Source: Verrucomicrobiales bacterium (GTDB taxonomy: Bacteria; Verrucomicrobiota; Verrucomicrobiia; Limisphaerales; UBA11358). Taken from it: DNA of 64,000 bases. The first letter of the stretch is position 1; every line of letters starts with the position of its first letter. The translations under genes were made by a program, and so were the position numbers. The DNA is taken from contig JAQTQB010000002.1 in assembly GCA_028712475.1 (NCBI GenBank), positions 124,001 to 188,000 on the forward strand. Reading direction: 5' to 3'. The notes beneath the pieces were generated by a model. It was not told the origin of the DNA, did not search any database, and worked only from the letters and a program-made list of their open reading frames with translations. Below, piece after piece: positions 17,803-27,019 of the stretch.

Positions 17803-18072
17803 ATGAAACGCATTCTGCAAATTCTCGCGCTGTTGGTTGTGCTGGCCGCCGGGGCAACCTGGTTGGTTACGGGTGCCAACCGCGGCTGGACTAAAACCAG
17901 CGTGGCGGTCAAGACACTTGATCCTGTCACCGAGATTGAGGGCATCACCTATCAGAAGAAATTTCTGCCCGGCGTGGATCTTCTGGGGTGTGCTGCAGCG
18001 GTGGCCGTGGTGCTAGCGGGTGCATCCTTTTTCTTTCGCAACAATAAACAAGCACAAACAACCAACAAATAA
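17803..18072 (+). CDS. Small two-TM membrane protein
   Basis: An 89-residue protein. First hydrophobic segment ILQILALLVVLAAGATWLV (residues 4-22), a polar loop of about 40 residues with TEIEGITYQKKFLPG, then a second membrane segment LLGCAAAVAVVLAGASFFF and a short basic tail. Similar short proteins occur beside YceI genes, but I know no function. Spacing of 128 bases to the YceI gene is partly filled by an inverted repeat pair (18096-18162). Confidence 0.7.
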   Translation: MKRILQILALLVVLAAGATWLVTGANRGWTKTSVAVKTLDPVTEIEGITYQKKFLPGVDLLGCAAAVAVVLAGASFFFRNNKQAQTTNK

Positions 18073-18095
18073 AACAAACCGAGTTCTAAAAAACC

Positions 18096-18162
18096 TGTAG
18101 GAGCCGAGGTCACGAGGCTCAAACCTAAAGCGAGTTAGAGACTCCTCACGTCGTCTCCTACA
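18096..18162. repeat. Inverted pair of TGTAGGAG-type elements
   Basis: First unit 18096-18120 starts TGTAGGAGCCGAGGT and ends GAGGCTC. Second unit 18138-18162, on the opposite strand, reads TGTAGGAGACGACGT and ends GAGTCTC. A close relative is embedded in coding sequence at 60013-60045. Confidence 0.7.
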
Positions 18163-18200
18163 ATTCCAAAACCAACAAGCCAATAGACATCACACAAACT

Positions 18201-18812
18201 ATGAAACTGAAACATATCCTCACACTAATCGCCCTCGTCGCCACAGCCTCGGCTTATGCCGCACCGCAATCCTTCGACTTCAAAGACCCGAAGGGCGTGA
18301 ACAACGCCGTCTTCAAAACAGACGCCCCGCTGGAATCCATCAACGGCAGCGCGAACGGCATCAGCGGCACGGTGAGCTTTGACCCGGAAGATCCATCGGC
18401 AACGACCGGAAAAATTACAGTCACGACGGCTTCATTGACCGTGCCCAACCCGATGCAGAACGGGCACATGCACAGCGACAAATGGCTGGATGCCGCCAAA
18501 TATCCGGAAATCACTTTTGAAGCGAAGTCGCTCAAAAATGTGAAAACCGAGGGCGACGTGACCACCGCCGATGTTACCGGAACGTTCACGCTGCACGGCG
18601 TCGCCAAGGAAATCACCGTGCCGATCAAGCTGACCTACCTCAAAGATAAATTGAGCGCCCGCGTGCCGAATTTGAAGGGCGACCTGCTGGTCATCCGCGC
18701 GAACTTCGTCATCAACCGCAATGACTTCAACATCCAGAAAGGCCAGTTTGAAGACAAGGTCTCCGGTACAATTGACCTTTCCTTGAGCATCGCCGGCGCG
18801 TCCGCCAAATAA
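18201..18812 (+). CDS. YceI family periplasmic protein
   Basis: A 203-residue exported protein: signal peptide MKLKHILTLIALVATASAYA, then a lipocalin-like YceI domain. Recognisable motifs are VSFDPEDPSATTGKITVTT, MHSDKWLDAAKYPEITFE, ADVTGTFTLHGVAKEI and FVINRNDFNIQKGQ. Family members bind isoprenoid lipids in a beta-barrel in the periplasm; the physiological role is poorly defined. A hairpin shared with the convergent VOC gene lies just downstream. Confidence 0.92.
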   Translation: MKLKHILTLIALVATASAYAAPQSFDFKDPKGVNNAVFKTDAPLESINGSANGISGTVSFDPEDPSATTGKITVTTASLTVPNPMQNGHMHSDKWLDAAKYPEITFEAKSLKNVKTEGDVTTADVTGTFTLHGVAKEITVPIKLTYLKDKLSARVPNLKGDLLVIRANFVINRNDFNIQKGQFEDKVSGTIDLSLSIAGASAK

Positions 18813-18825
18813 GACAGCTTGGCGC

Positions 18826-18870
18826 AGAGGCTCCGTGAAGAATCAGCCGATGATTTACGGAGCCTCTTTC
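18826..18870 (+). terminator. Hairpin between convergent YceI and VOC genes
   Basis: Perfect 11-bp stem AGAGGCTCCGT (18826-18836) with ACGGAGCCTCT (18857-18867), 20-base loop, then TTC. The T-run is weak. The second arm overlaps the last codons of the VOC gene on the other strand. Confidence 0.6.
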
Positions 18871-19355
18871 AATAATCCGCCCAAATCCAGCGGACGGGTG
18901 AACATCGCGAGTTCGCCGCCCGGCGTGCGTGGCCATTGCGATTGCGGACGATCCCAATAAAGTTCCACGCCGTTCTCGTCCGGGTCGCGCAGATACAACG
19001 CCTCGCTCACGCCGTGATCGGACGCGCCGTCCAGTTCGATGCCCGCGTTCACGAGCCGGCGCAACGCATCCGCCAGCGCGGCGCGTGCCGGGTAAAGGAT
19101 GGCCAGATGATAAAGTCCCGTGCTGCGCGGCGGCGGCGGCGAACCGCCCGCGCTTTCCCAGGTGTTCAGCCCGATGTGATGGTGATAACCGCCCGCCGAG
19201 ATGAACGCCGCCTGCGAACCGAACCGCTGCTGCAATTCAAAACCCAGAACGCCGCAATAAAATTTCAGCGCGCGTTCGAGGTCGGCGACTTTCAGATGCA
19301 CATGGCCGATGCGGACAGCGGAATCAATGGGCTTGGAAAGCAGATTCTCTTTCAT
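18855..19355 (-). CDS. VOC-family (glyoxalase/extradiol dioxygenase fold) protein
   Basis: A 166-residue cytoplasmic VOC protein. Two beta-alpha-beta-beta-beta units are visible: GHVHLKVADLERALKFYCGVLGFEL, then YHHHIGLNTW; second unit GLYHLAILYPARAALADAL and RDPDENGVELYWDRP. Metal ligands fit H (GHVHL), H (YHHHIG/GLYHLA) and E (GVELYW). This arrangement matches single-chain catechol-2,3-dioxygenase-like proteins (CatE type), but substrate cannot be assigned. ATG 19355 was used; the upstream TTG start adds nothing recognisable. Confidence 0.88.
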   Translation of the reverse strand: MKENLLSKPIDSAVRIGHVHLKVADLERALKFYCGVLGFELQQRFGSQAAFISAGGYHHHIGLNTWESAGGSPPPPRSTGLYHLAILYPARAALADALRRLVNAGIELDGASDHGVSEALYLRDPDENGVELYWDRPQSQWPRTPGGELAMFTRPLDLGGLLKEAP

Positions 19356-19607
19356 GAGCAAAACTCTAACCCAAGTCAACAGCGGGCGCGAGAAAGCCGG
19401 ATCGGAAACGGTTGCCGGATTTGTTGCCGGTCGAAAAGTGCGGAGCGTGTGTCAGGTTAAAGCTCATGGGGAGTTCACCCCGTTGCAACCGGCATCAGTC
19501 GTGATCAAAGTTAAAGCCAGACGGTAAAAAACCAAATCTCAAAATGACACACCACCAACGCGAATCGCCATTTCCATTTTTGGCCGCCGTGGTGTAGCTT
19601 CGCTGTT

Positions 19608-19775
19608 ATGGATCCGGACGTTTCCAAATTTATTGGCGAGATATGGCAGTATAAGCCAATTATCATCGTCCTGGCTGTTGGCTGTCTGATTATTTTTTCC
19701 CTGTCGGTGATTGACACCCATCGCCACCGCAAAAAAGAACACAAGAAGCGGCATCGGAGCAGACATGATCACTGA
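19608..19775 (+). CDS. Small single-TM protein with a His/Lys/Arg-rich tail (55 aa)
   Basis: A 55-codon ORF. The N-terminal ten residues are acidic (MDPDVSKFIGE), followed by one transmembrane segment (PIIIVLAVGCLIIFSLSVI), then a cytoplasmic tail made almost wholly of His, Arg and Lys (THRHRKKEHKKRHRSRHDH). The charge distribution (acidic outside, very basic inside) fits the positive-inside rule, which argues that this is a real membrane microprotein. No good ribosome site is visible. Function unknown; the tail could bind metal or nucleic acid. Confidence 0.5.
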   Translation: MDPDVSKFIGEIWQYKPIIIVLAVGCLIIFSLSVIDTHRHRKKEHKKRHRSRHDH

Positions 19776-19843
19776 TGAAGCAACGCAACCCGGCGCAACC
19801 GTCCATAAATCTCCGCAACATTTCTCCGCACCGTTTTCAAAAA

Positions 19844-21247
19844 TCATCGAGGACTGTAGCGCCGGACGTGGCCTTGTGGGCGGACGCCGGGACGGTGTTC
19901 ATTGCCGCCTTCACGATTGCCGCTGACAGGCTGGTGTGGACGACCGCCGCCTTGCTGCGAATGACCGCCACCGCCATGTTGAGGACGACCACCTTGCGGC
20001 GGGCGCGACTGCGATGAGGAATGCTGCGAACGTTGAGGACGTTGAGTCCCGCGTTGTTGTCCGCGCTGCTGTTGATGGCGCGGACGATCCTCGGCCACAT
20101 GCGGAACGACGGCGCCGTAATCAAAGCCCTCCGCTTTTTTCCGCACGATGCCGCGACCGATGAAGCGTTCCAGCGCGCGCAGTTCGCCCTGATCCTCGTG
20201 CGTGACAAAACTGATGGCGTCGCCCACGGCGTGCGCCCTGCCCGTCCGCCCGATGCGATGGACATAATCCTCGGCGTGCATCGGAAAATCGTAATTCACG
20301 ACGTGCGAAATTCCATCCACGTCAATGCCGCGCGCCGCAATGTCCGTCGCCACCAGCACGCGCACGGCGCCGGATTTGAAATCTTTCAACGCCTTGAGCC
20401 GCTGGTTCTGCGAACGGTTGGAATGCAGCGTGGCGGTCTTGATGCCCTGCTGTTCCAGGTTGCGCGCGACACGGTCGGCGGCGTGCTTCATGCGCGAGAA
20501 GACGAGCACCATGTTCATGGCGGGATCGCGCAACAGATGCAGGAGCAGCGCGGGCTTGAGGCTTTTCGGAACTTCGTAAACAAGCTGCGTCACGGTCTCG
20601 GCGGGATTCGCGCGACGTCCGATCTGCACGGTCTTCGGCGCGCGTTGAAATTCGTGCGTGAGCGTTTCAATCTCCTTGGAGAGCGTCGCGGAGAAAAGCA
20701 GCGTCTGCCTTTTCTGCGGCACCGACCGCACAATCTGGCGGATGGACGGCAGGAAACCCATGTCGAGCATCCGGTCGGCTTCGTCCAGCACGAGATATTG
20801 CAAGCGGGAAAAATCGGCGTAGCGGCGCTGCATCAGATCCATCAGGCGGCCGGGACAGGCGATGATGAGATGCGTGCCGGCGCGGAGCGCGTTGATCTGC
20901 GGATGTTCCCCGACGCCGCCGAACACCGTGGCGACGCGCAACGGCAGGTGTTTTCCGTAAGCTTTTACATTTTCCTCGATCTGCAAGACGAGTTCGCGCG
21001 TGGGCGCAAGGACGAGCGCGAGCGTGCCGCGCTGGCGTCCATCGCCGATGACCGTGGCCAGCCGGGTCAGCATCGGCAAAGTGAACGCGGCGGTTTTTCC
21101 CGTGCCGGTCTGCGCGATGCCGATGAGGTCGTGGCCCGCGAGAATCGGCGGAATGGCCGCCGCCTGGATGGGCGTGGGTTCCGTGTATCCGGCTTCCTTC
21201 ACCGCCTGCAAAATTTTCGGGTCAAGACCGAGTGCGTTGAATGACAT
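19844..21247 (-). CDS. rhlE: DEAD-box ATP-dependent RNA helicase, RhlE type
   Basis: A 467-residue RNA helicase. Motifs in order: Q motif (GYTEPTPIQAAAIP), motif I AQTGTGKTAAF, Ia PTREL, II DEAD (LVLDEADRMLDMGF), III SAT (LLFSATLS), then HRIGRTGRA. The C-terminal 100 residues are low-complexity Gln/Arg/Gly/His/Pro (QQRGQQRGTQRPQRS), as in RhlE-like proteins where the tail aids RNA binding. Likely role: ribosome assembly or mRNA turnover. The start MSFNALGL at 21247 matches the family; the upstream in-frame ATG at 21286 is not needed. Confidence 0.94.
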   Translation of the reverse strand: MSFNALGLDPKILQAVKEAGYTEPTPIQAAAIPPILAGHDLIGIAQTGTGKTAAFTLPMLTRLATVIGDGRQRGTLALVLAPTRELVLQIEENVKAYGKHLPLRVATVFGGVGEHPQINALRAGTHLIIACPGRLMDLMQRRYADFSRLQYLVLDEADRMLDMGFLPSIRQIVRSVPQKRQTLLFSATLSKEIETLTHEFQRAPKTVQIGRRANPAETVTQLVYEVPKSLKPALLLHLLRDPAMNMVLVFSRMKHAADRVARNLEQQGIKTATLHSNRSQNQRLKALKDFKSGAVRVLVATDIAARGIDVDGISHVVNYDFPMHAEDYVHRIGRTGRAHAVGDAISFVTHEDQGELRALERFIGRGIVRKKAEGFDYGAVVPHVAEDRPRHQQQRGQQRGTQRPQRSQHSSSQSRPPQGGRPQHGGGGHSQQGGGRPHQPVSGNREGGNEHRPGVRPQGHVRRYSPR

Positions 21248-21419
21248 GCCGGACAGCATGCCAGAAATGCGGACGATAGCACGCAATTAACTTGGGAGCC
21301 CGGCGCAAATGATTTTGTTTTCCACCATTTACAAATTCCGGCGATGGCAGCATGATGCCATCACCTTCGGAGAAACTAACAATGCCGAAGTTCAGTTAAA
21401 CAAATAAAACATAAAAACT

Positions 21420-21482
21420 ATGGCAACTAAAAAAGCTAAAAAACCCGCTGCTAAAAAACCCGCCGCCAAGAAGAAGAAGTAG
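21420..21482 (+). CDS. 20-residue Lys/Ala/Pro micropeptide, histone-H1-tail-like
   Basis: ATG to TAG encodes 20 residues, 11 of them Lys, with the repeat KKPAA occurring twice and a KKKK end. The composition is that of histone H1 C-terminal tails. Support for a real gene: the ORF ends 14 bases before a perfect 10-bp terminator stem with an eight-T run, and the 110 bases upstream hold no other ORF. The leader is AT-rich. It could bind DNA or RNA, but at 20 residues that is inference. It might instead be a leader peptide or a small RNA with an incidental ORF. Confidence 0.55.
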   Translation: MATKKAKKPAAKKPAAKKKK

Positions 21483-21496
21483 TCGCTCCCCGAATG

Positions 21497-21539
21497 CTGT
21501 CTCCCCTGGTGAGAAAATCGGGGGAGACAGATTTTTTTT
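21497..21539 (+). terminator. Strong terminator after the micropeptide gene
   Basis: Stem CTGTCTCCCC (21497-21506) pairs perfectly with GGGGAGACAG (21521-21530), followed by A and eight T. Confidence 0.92.
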
Positions 21540-21555
21540 GCCAATCACGCCACGC

Positions 21556-21792
21556 ATGAAACTCCGCCAGGGTCAGATTTGGAAACAAGGCAAGGAATAT
21601 ATCCGCATCGTAATACTGGAGCGGCTCGCGGTGGAATATAAATCCATGATCAGCCTCACCACCAGGGAAGGCACGCTGCACCAGACGAGCAAGAAAGATT
21701 TTTGCCGCCTGCTCAAGAAGGCCAAGCTGCTCTCGGCCGGCAAAGCCCCGCCCGTGGCGACGCCCATTGTTGTTACGGAACGCGGGCTTTAG
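21556..21792 (+). CDS. Small basic protein of unknown function (78 aa)
   Basis: MKLRQGQIWKQGKEYIRIV opens a 78-residue protein predicted to be a small beta domain (QIWK..KEYIRIVILERLAVEYKSMISL) followed by a basic helix (SKKDFCRLLKKAKLL). No family name is known to me. It begins 17 bases after the micropeptide terminator, so it either has its own promoter or depends on read-through. The last four or five codons are made from a REP-like element (21777-21808), so the C-terminus may have been altered by that insertion. Confidence 0.65.
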   Translation: MKLRQGQIWKQGKEYIRIVILERLAVEYKSMISLTTREGTLHQTSKKDFCRLLKKAKLLSAGKAPPVATPIVVTERGL

Positions 21793-21879
21793 CCCGCTTC
21801 ACAGTCCGCAACGATAAAAGCTGGAAATAAAAGGGTCTCTTTCGATTCGCACGCTGAAGCGGCGTGAACGCCGCGCTCC
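21777..21879. repeat. Inverted pair of REP-like elements before pyc
   Basis: Unit 1 (21777-21808) starts GGAACGCGGGC, loop TTTA, then GCCCGCTTCA. Unit 2 (21848-21879, opposite strand) starts GGAGCGCGGCG, loop TTCA, then CGCCGCTTCA. The flanks are conserved while both stem arms change together (GCGGGC/GCCCGC versus GCGGCG/CGCCGC), which is compensatory variation. Confidence 0.75.
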
Positions 21880-21993
21880 GAATCCAGCCTGGCAAATCCA
21901 TTTTCCCGCCGCCAAATCTTTCCTTTGGCCGGTGGAACAATTATAAAAACTCCCGGCATGAATTTCTTAACCGGCAATAACGAGTGACCTGAT

Positions 21994-24900
21994 ATGGCTG
22001 ACAAGACTCCGATCCGTCCCTTTCAAAAACTGCTAGCCGCCAACCGCAGCGAGATCGCCATCCGCATTTTTCGCGCGGGCACGGAATTGAACCTGCGGAC
22101 CGTCGCGATTTATGCGCAGGCCGACCGGTTCTGCCTGCACCGGTTCAAAGCGGACGAGGCGTATCTGGTCGGCGAGGACAAAGGCCCCGTCGCCGCGTAT
22201 CTCGACATCGAGAACATCGTCGCCATCGCGAAGGAAAAAGGCGTGGACGCGATTCATCCGGGTTATGGATTTCTTTCGGAGAACGCAAAGTTCGCCCGCG
22301 CCTGCGCCGCAGCCGGGATCGCGTTCGTCGGGCCGCGCCCGGAACTGCTCGACATGATGGGCGACAAAACCGCCGCCCGCGCGCTCGCGCAAAAGATCAA
22401 CGTCCCCGTTTTGCCCGGCAACGAAGAAGCCATCACCGACCGCGATGAAGCGATGAAGGCCGCGAAACAGATCGGCTTTCCGCTCATCATCAAGGCGGCG
22501 TTCGGCGGCGGCGGACGCGGGATGCGCGTCGTGCAAAAAGCTTCCGATCTTTCAAGTTTGCTTGATGAAGCGCAATCGGAAGCCGAACGCGCGTTCGGCA
22601 ATCCAGCGGTCTTCCTGGAGAAATATATTCCGCACGCCAAGCACATCGAGGTGCAGATTCTCGGCGACAAGCACGGCAACGTGATTCATCTGCACGAACG
22701 CGATTGCTCGGTGCAACGCCGTCATCAAAAGGTCATCGAAGTCGCGCCGAGTTTCGGCCTGCCGAAAAAAGTGGTGCAGGAATTGTGCGACGCCGCCGCG
22801 CGCATGGCCCGCGAGATCCGCTACGACAACGCCGGCACGATTGAATTTCTCTACGACCTCGACAAGCACGAATGGTTCTTCATCGAGATGAACCCGCGCA
22901 TCCAGGTCGAGCATACCGTCACCGAAGTCATCACCGGCCTTGACCTCGTGCGCGCACAGATTTTGATCGCGCAAGGCCACGAGCTGCACGGCAAGGAAGT
23001 TGGGATGCCACGGCAAAATGAAATTCCCCGCAACGGTTACGCCATCCAATGCCGCGTCACCACGGAAGACCCGGAAAACAAATTCATGCCGGACTACGGC
23101 AAGATTCTTGCGTATCGCTCTCCCGGCGGTTTCGGCATCCGGCTCGACGGCGGCATGGGTTACGGCGGCGCGGTCATCACGCCGTTTTACGATTCACTGC
23201 TCGTCAAGCTCATCGCCAGCGCGCACACCTACGAGGACGCGATGCAGCGCACGCACCGCGCGCTCTCGGAATTCCGCATCCGGGGCGTGAAGACGAACAT
23301 TCCGTTTCTGGAAAACGTCATCCAGCACGAAAAATTCCGCACCGGCCAGGCGACCACGACGCTGATTGACACATCGCCGGAACTGTTCATGTTCAAGGCC
23401 CGGCGCGACCGCGCGACCAAGCTGTTGAATTTTCTCGGCAACGTCATCGTCAACGGCAACCCGCACGCCAAGGGTTTCAAACCGGTGAAGGCGCTCACGC
23501 CCGCCACGCCCGTGACTTTCGACCACAAGCTCGCGCCGCCACCCGGCACGCGCGACCTGCTGTTGAAACTTGGGCCGAAAAAATTCGCCGACTGGACGCG
23601 GAGGCAAAAGCAGCTGCTCATCACCGACACCACGATGCGCGATGCCCATCAATCGCTCATGGCCACGCGCGTCCGCACACACGACATGCTGGCCGTGGCC
23701 GGCGCGCTTGCCCGTCGCGCGCCGGGATTGTTTTCGCTGGAGATGTGGGGCGGCGCGACCTTCGACACCTCGATGCGTTTTCTCAACGAAGATCCATGGG
23801 AACGCCTGCGCCAGTTGCGCGCGCGGATTCCGAACATCTGTTTTCAAATGCTCTTTCGCGGCTCGAACGCCGTGGGCTATTCCAATTATCCGGAAAACGT
23901 CGTCGCCGGTTTCGTCAGGCACGCCGCCGCGTCGGGCATTGATATTTTCCGCATCTTCGATTCGTTGAACTACACGCCGAATCTCCGCGTGGCGATGGAA
24001 GCCGTGCAGGAAACGCACGCGGTCTGCGAAGCCGCCGTCTGCTACACCGGCGACATTCTCGATCCGAAGCGCGCCAAATATTCGCTCAAGTATTACGTCA
24101 AGCTTGCGAAGGAGCTGGAAAAGATGGGAGCGCACATGCTCGCCATCAAGGACATGGCCGGGCTTTGCCGTCCGCTCGCCGCGAAGATGCTCGTCAAGGC
24201 GTTGCGCGATGAGGTCGGCATTCCGGTTCATTTTCATACGCACGACACGGCCGGCACACAGGCCGCCGCGATTCTTCAGGCCAGCGAAGCCGGCGTGGAC
24301 GTGGTGGATCTCGCGCTCGCCAGCATGAGCGGCAGCACGAGCCAGCCGAATCTGAATTCCATCGTCGCCGCGCTGCAACATTCGCCGCGCGACACCGGGC
24401 TGGACCTCGACGCGTTGAATGAATTCGCCGACTACTGGGAAAAAGTCCGCGAGTATTATCATCCGTTTGACACCGCGCCGAAGACCGGCAGCGCGGAAGT
24501 TTATCTGCACGAGATGCCCGGCGGGCAATACACCAACCTCAAGGAACAGGCCGCCAGCATGGGCGTTTCGCATCGCTGGCAGGAGATCGCGCATACTTAT
24601 GCCGAGGTCAACCAGCTTTTCGGCGACATCGTGAAAGTGACGCCGAGCAGCAAAGTCGTCGGCGACATGGCGCTGTTTCTTTTCTCACGCGGCATCAAGC
24701 CCGCCGATGTGGTGAACTTGGAGCCCGGCGCGCAAGGATTTCCCGAATCCGTCGCGGACATGATGAGCGGCGGACTCGGCTGGCCGGCGGGCGGCTGGCC
24801 GAAAGATGTTCAACGCGTCGTCCTCGGCGAAAAACGCGCCGCGCAGGCGCAGAAAGATTTTAAGAAGGGCGTCATCCCCGGCGCAGTCGCCACGCCGGCC

Positions 24901-25488
24901 AACTTGGACAAGATTCGCAGGGAACTTTCCGAAACCCTCAAGCGCGACGTAACGGACGACGACCTGTATTCCTATCTGATGTATCCGCAGGTCTTCACGG
25001 AGTTCGCCCGGCACGCCCGCGAATTCAGCGATGTCGGGGTGCTGCCGACGCACGCATTTTTCTACGGACTGCGGCTTGGCGAGGAAATCAACGTCGCCAT
25101 CGAGGAAGGCAAGTCGCTCATCATCCGGCTCGTCAACGTCAGCGAACCGGACAAGGACGCGCGCCGCGCCGTGACCTACGAATTGAACGGCCAGACGCGC
25201 GAAGCCTTCATCGCCGACAAGAAGATCGCGCCGGTGGCGAAAACGCGGCCAAAAATTGACGCCACCGATCCGTTGCAGATCGGCGCGCCGATTCCGGGAC
25301 TCATCGTCTCCATCGCCGTCAGCGTCGGCCACAAGGTCGCGAAGGGCGACAAACTTTTGATGATGGAAGCCATGAAGATGCAGACGGCCGTTTTCGCGTC
25401 CGCCGACGGCGTGGTGGACGCCTTGCACGCCTCGGTGGGCGAGGCGGTGGAAAGCAAAGACCTGCTCGTCAAACTGCGGGCGGTGTGA
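21994..25488 (+). CDS. pyc: Pyruvate carboxylase
   Basis: A single-chain biotin enzyme (1164 residues, typical length) that makes oxaloacetate from pyruvate, bicarbonate and ATP. The biotin carboxylase domain spans residues 10-460 (KLLAANRSEIAIRIFRA, HPGYGFLSENA, KAAFGGGGRGMRVV, EMNPRIQVEHTVTE). The carboxyltransferase domain spans about 545-830 (TDTTMRDAHQSLMATRVRT, RIFDSLNY, and metal-ligand HFHTHDTAGTQ). The C-terminal biotinyl domain has MMEAMKMQT with the biotinylated Lys. All key motifs are intact. It is anaplerotic and cytoplasmic. The J-protein gene overlaps its stop codon. Confidence 0.97.
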   Translation: MADKTPIRPFQKLLAANRSEIAIRIFRAGTELNLRTVAIYAQADRFCLHRFKADEAYLVGEDKGPVAAYLDIENIVAIAKEKGVDAIHPGYGFLSENAKFARACAAAGIAFVGPRPELLDMMGDKTAARALAQKINVPVLPGNEEAITDRDEAMKAAKQIGFPLIIKAAFGGGGRGMRVVQKASDLSSLLDEAQSEAERAFGNPAVFLEKYIPHAKHIEVQILGDKHGNVIHLHERDCSVQRRHQKVIEVAPSFGLPKKVVQELCDAAARMAREIRYDNAGTIEFLYDLDKHEWFFIEMNPRIQVEHTVTEVITGLDLVRAQILIAQGHELHGKEVGMPRQNEIPRNGYAIQCRVTTEDPENKFMPDYGKILAYRSPGGFGIRLDGGMGYGGAVITPFYDSLLVKLIASAHTYEDAMQRTHRALSEFRIRGVKTNIPFLENVIQHEKFRTGQATTTLIDTSPELFMFKARRDRATKLLNFLGNVIVNGNPHAKGFKPVKALTPATPVTFDHKLAPPPGTRDLLLKLGPKKFADWTRRQKQLLITDTTMRDAHQSLMATRVRTHDMLAVAGALARRAPGLFSLEMWGGATFDTSMRFLNEDPWERLRQLRARIPNICFQMLFRGSNAVGYSNYPENVVAGFVRHAAASGIDIFRIFDSLNYTPNLRVAMEAVQETHAVCEAAVCYTGDILDPKRAKYSLKYYVKLAKELEKMGAHMLAIKDMAGLCRPLAAKMLVKALRDEVGIPVHFHTHDTAGTQAAAILQASEAGVDVVDLALASMSGSTSQPNLNSIVAALQHSPRDTGLDLDALNEFADYWEKVREYYHPFDTAPKTGSAEVYLHEMPGGQYTNLKEQAASMGVSHRWQEIAHTYAEVNQLFGDIVKVTPSSKVVGDMALFLFSRGIKPADVVNLEPGAQGFPESVADMMSGGLGWPAGGWPKDVQRVVLGEKRAAQAQKDFKKGVIPGAVATPANLDKIRRELSETLKRDVTDDDLYSYLMYPQVFTEFARHAREFSDVGVLPTHAFFYGLRLGEEINVAIEEGKSLIIRLVNVSEPDKDARRAVTYELNGQTREAFIADKKIAPVAKTRPKIDATDPLQIGAPIPGLIVSIAVSVGHKVAKGDKLLMMEAMKMQTAVFASADGVVDALHASVGEAVESKDLLVKLRAV

Positions 25489-26231
25489 AAGCAATGGCTT
25501 TGCAACGCGCTGAAAAAAATCATTACGCCACGCTCGGCCTGGATCGCCGCTGCACCCTCGCGCAAATCCGCGCCGCCTACCGGCTGCTTGCCAAACAGCA
25601 TCATCCCGACGTGAACCATGGCTCGCATGAAGCGGTGGCGCGCACGCAGCAGCTCAATGCCGCGCATGAAACCTTGAGCGATTCCGCACGCCGCCGCGAT
25701 TACGACCGCGAACTCGATGGCGGGAAAAATCCGGCAACGCCTTTGCGCGCCGCGAAAATCCAGCGCAACATTTCTCAAGACGTAAATCTGCGCCTCGAAG
25801 ATTTTCTGCGCGGCACGACGCGGGAAGTGCGCGTCAATGATCCCGCCAGTCCGCACGGCGCGGAGATTTACGAACTCGCCGTTCCGCCGGACACCGCGCC
25901 GGGCACGCGCTTCCGCCTGCCGCGCCTTGAACCTTTTGCCGGCGGCTTCGTGCAGCTGCGCGTGAAGGCGCTGGCGAGTTTCCGGTTCAAAGCGCGCGGT
26001 TCCGATTTGCGCTGCGATCTGAAAATCAAACCCCGGCGCGCGGCTCAAGGCGGCGCGGAAATGATCCGTGGACTCACCGGCGCGATGCTGCGCGTGCCGA
26101 TTCCACGCGGTGTTGGACGGGGTGAAATTCTGCGCATCCCCGGCGAAGGCCTGCCCAAGCCGCGCGGCGGGCGCGGTGATCTGCTGGTGCGCGTCATTTA
26201 CCGCATTGAAGTCCGCGTGGTTTGTCGCTGA
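25485..26231 (+). CDS. J-domain co-chaperone, CbpA/DnaJ type without zinc finger
   Basis: A 248-residue Hsp70 co-chaperone. J domain at residues 10-75 (YATLGLDRRCTLAQIRAAYRLLAKQHHPD, with the HPD tripeptide that stimulates DnaK ATPase). There is no Gly/Phe-rich or cysteine zinc module. The DnaJ C-terminal substrate-binding region starts at about residue 95 (NISQDVNLRLEDFLRGTTREV) and includes GEILRIPGEGLPKPRGGRGDLLVRV. The GTG start overlaps the pyc stop as GTGA, which points to translational coupling; ATG 25494 is the alternative start. Confidence 0.9.
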   Translation: MKAMALQRAEKNHYATLGLDRRCTLAQIRAAYRLLAKQHHPDVNHGSHEAVARTQQLNAAHETLSDSARRRDYDRELDGGKNPATPLRAAKIQRNISQDVNLRLEDFLRGTTREVRVNDPASPHGAEIYELAVPPDTAPGTRFRLPRLEPFAGGFVQLRVKALASFRFKARGSDLRCDLKIKPRRAAQGGAEMIRGLTGAMLRVPIPRGVGRGEILRIPGEGLPKPRGGRGDLLVRVIYRIEVRVVCR

Positions 26232-26283
26232 ATTTTCCGCCGCCACGATTGCGACCCTGCCGCCGCCCTGTTAAAATTTATGC

Positions 26284-26886
<603 letters not shown>

Positions 26887-27019
26887 CCGTGGCAGGAAAT
26901 TTTGCACCCGCCATTTACAGTGACCGCCCCGGCAAGCACGATGCCCTGCTCTGCGTGGAAAATAAAATGCCACCTCGCTTTTTCGGTGGGCGCCCGTGCC
27001 GGCCTTCGGAACCGGCTGC

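Noticed and set aside
20021..21244. 407-codon open frame antisense to rhlE
   Set aside because: Composition-driven; the sense frame has all DEAD-box motifs.
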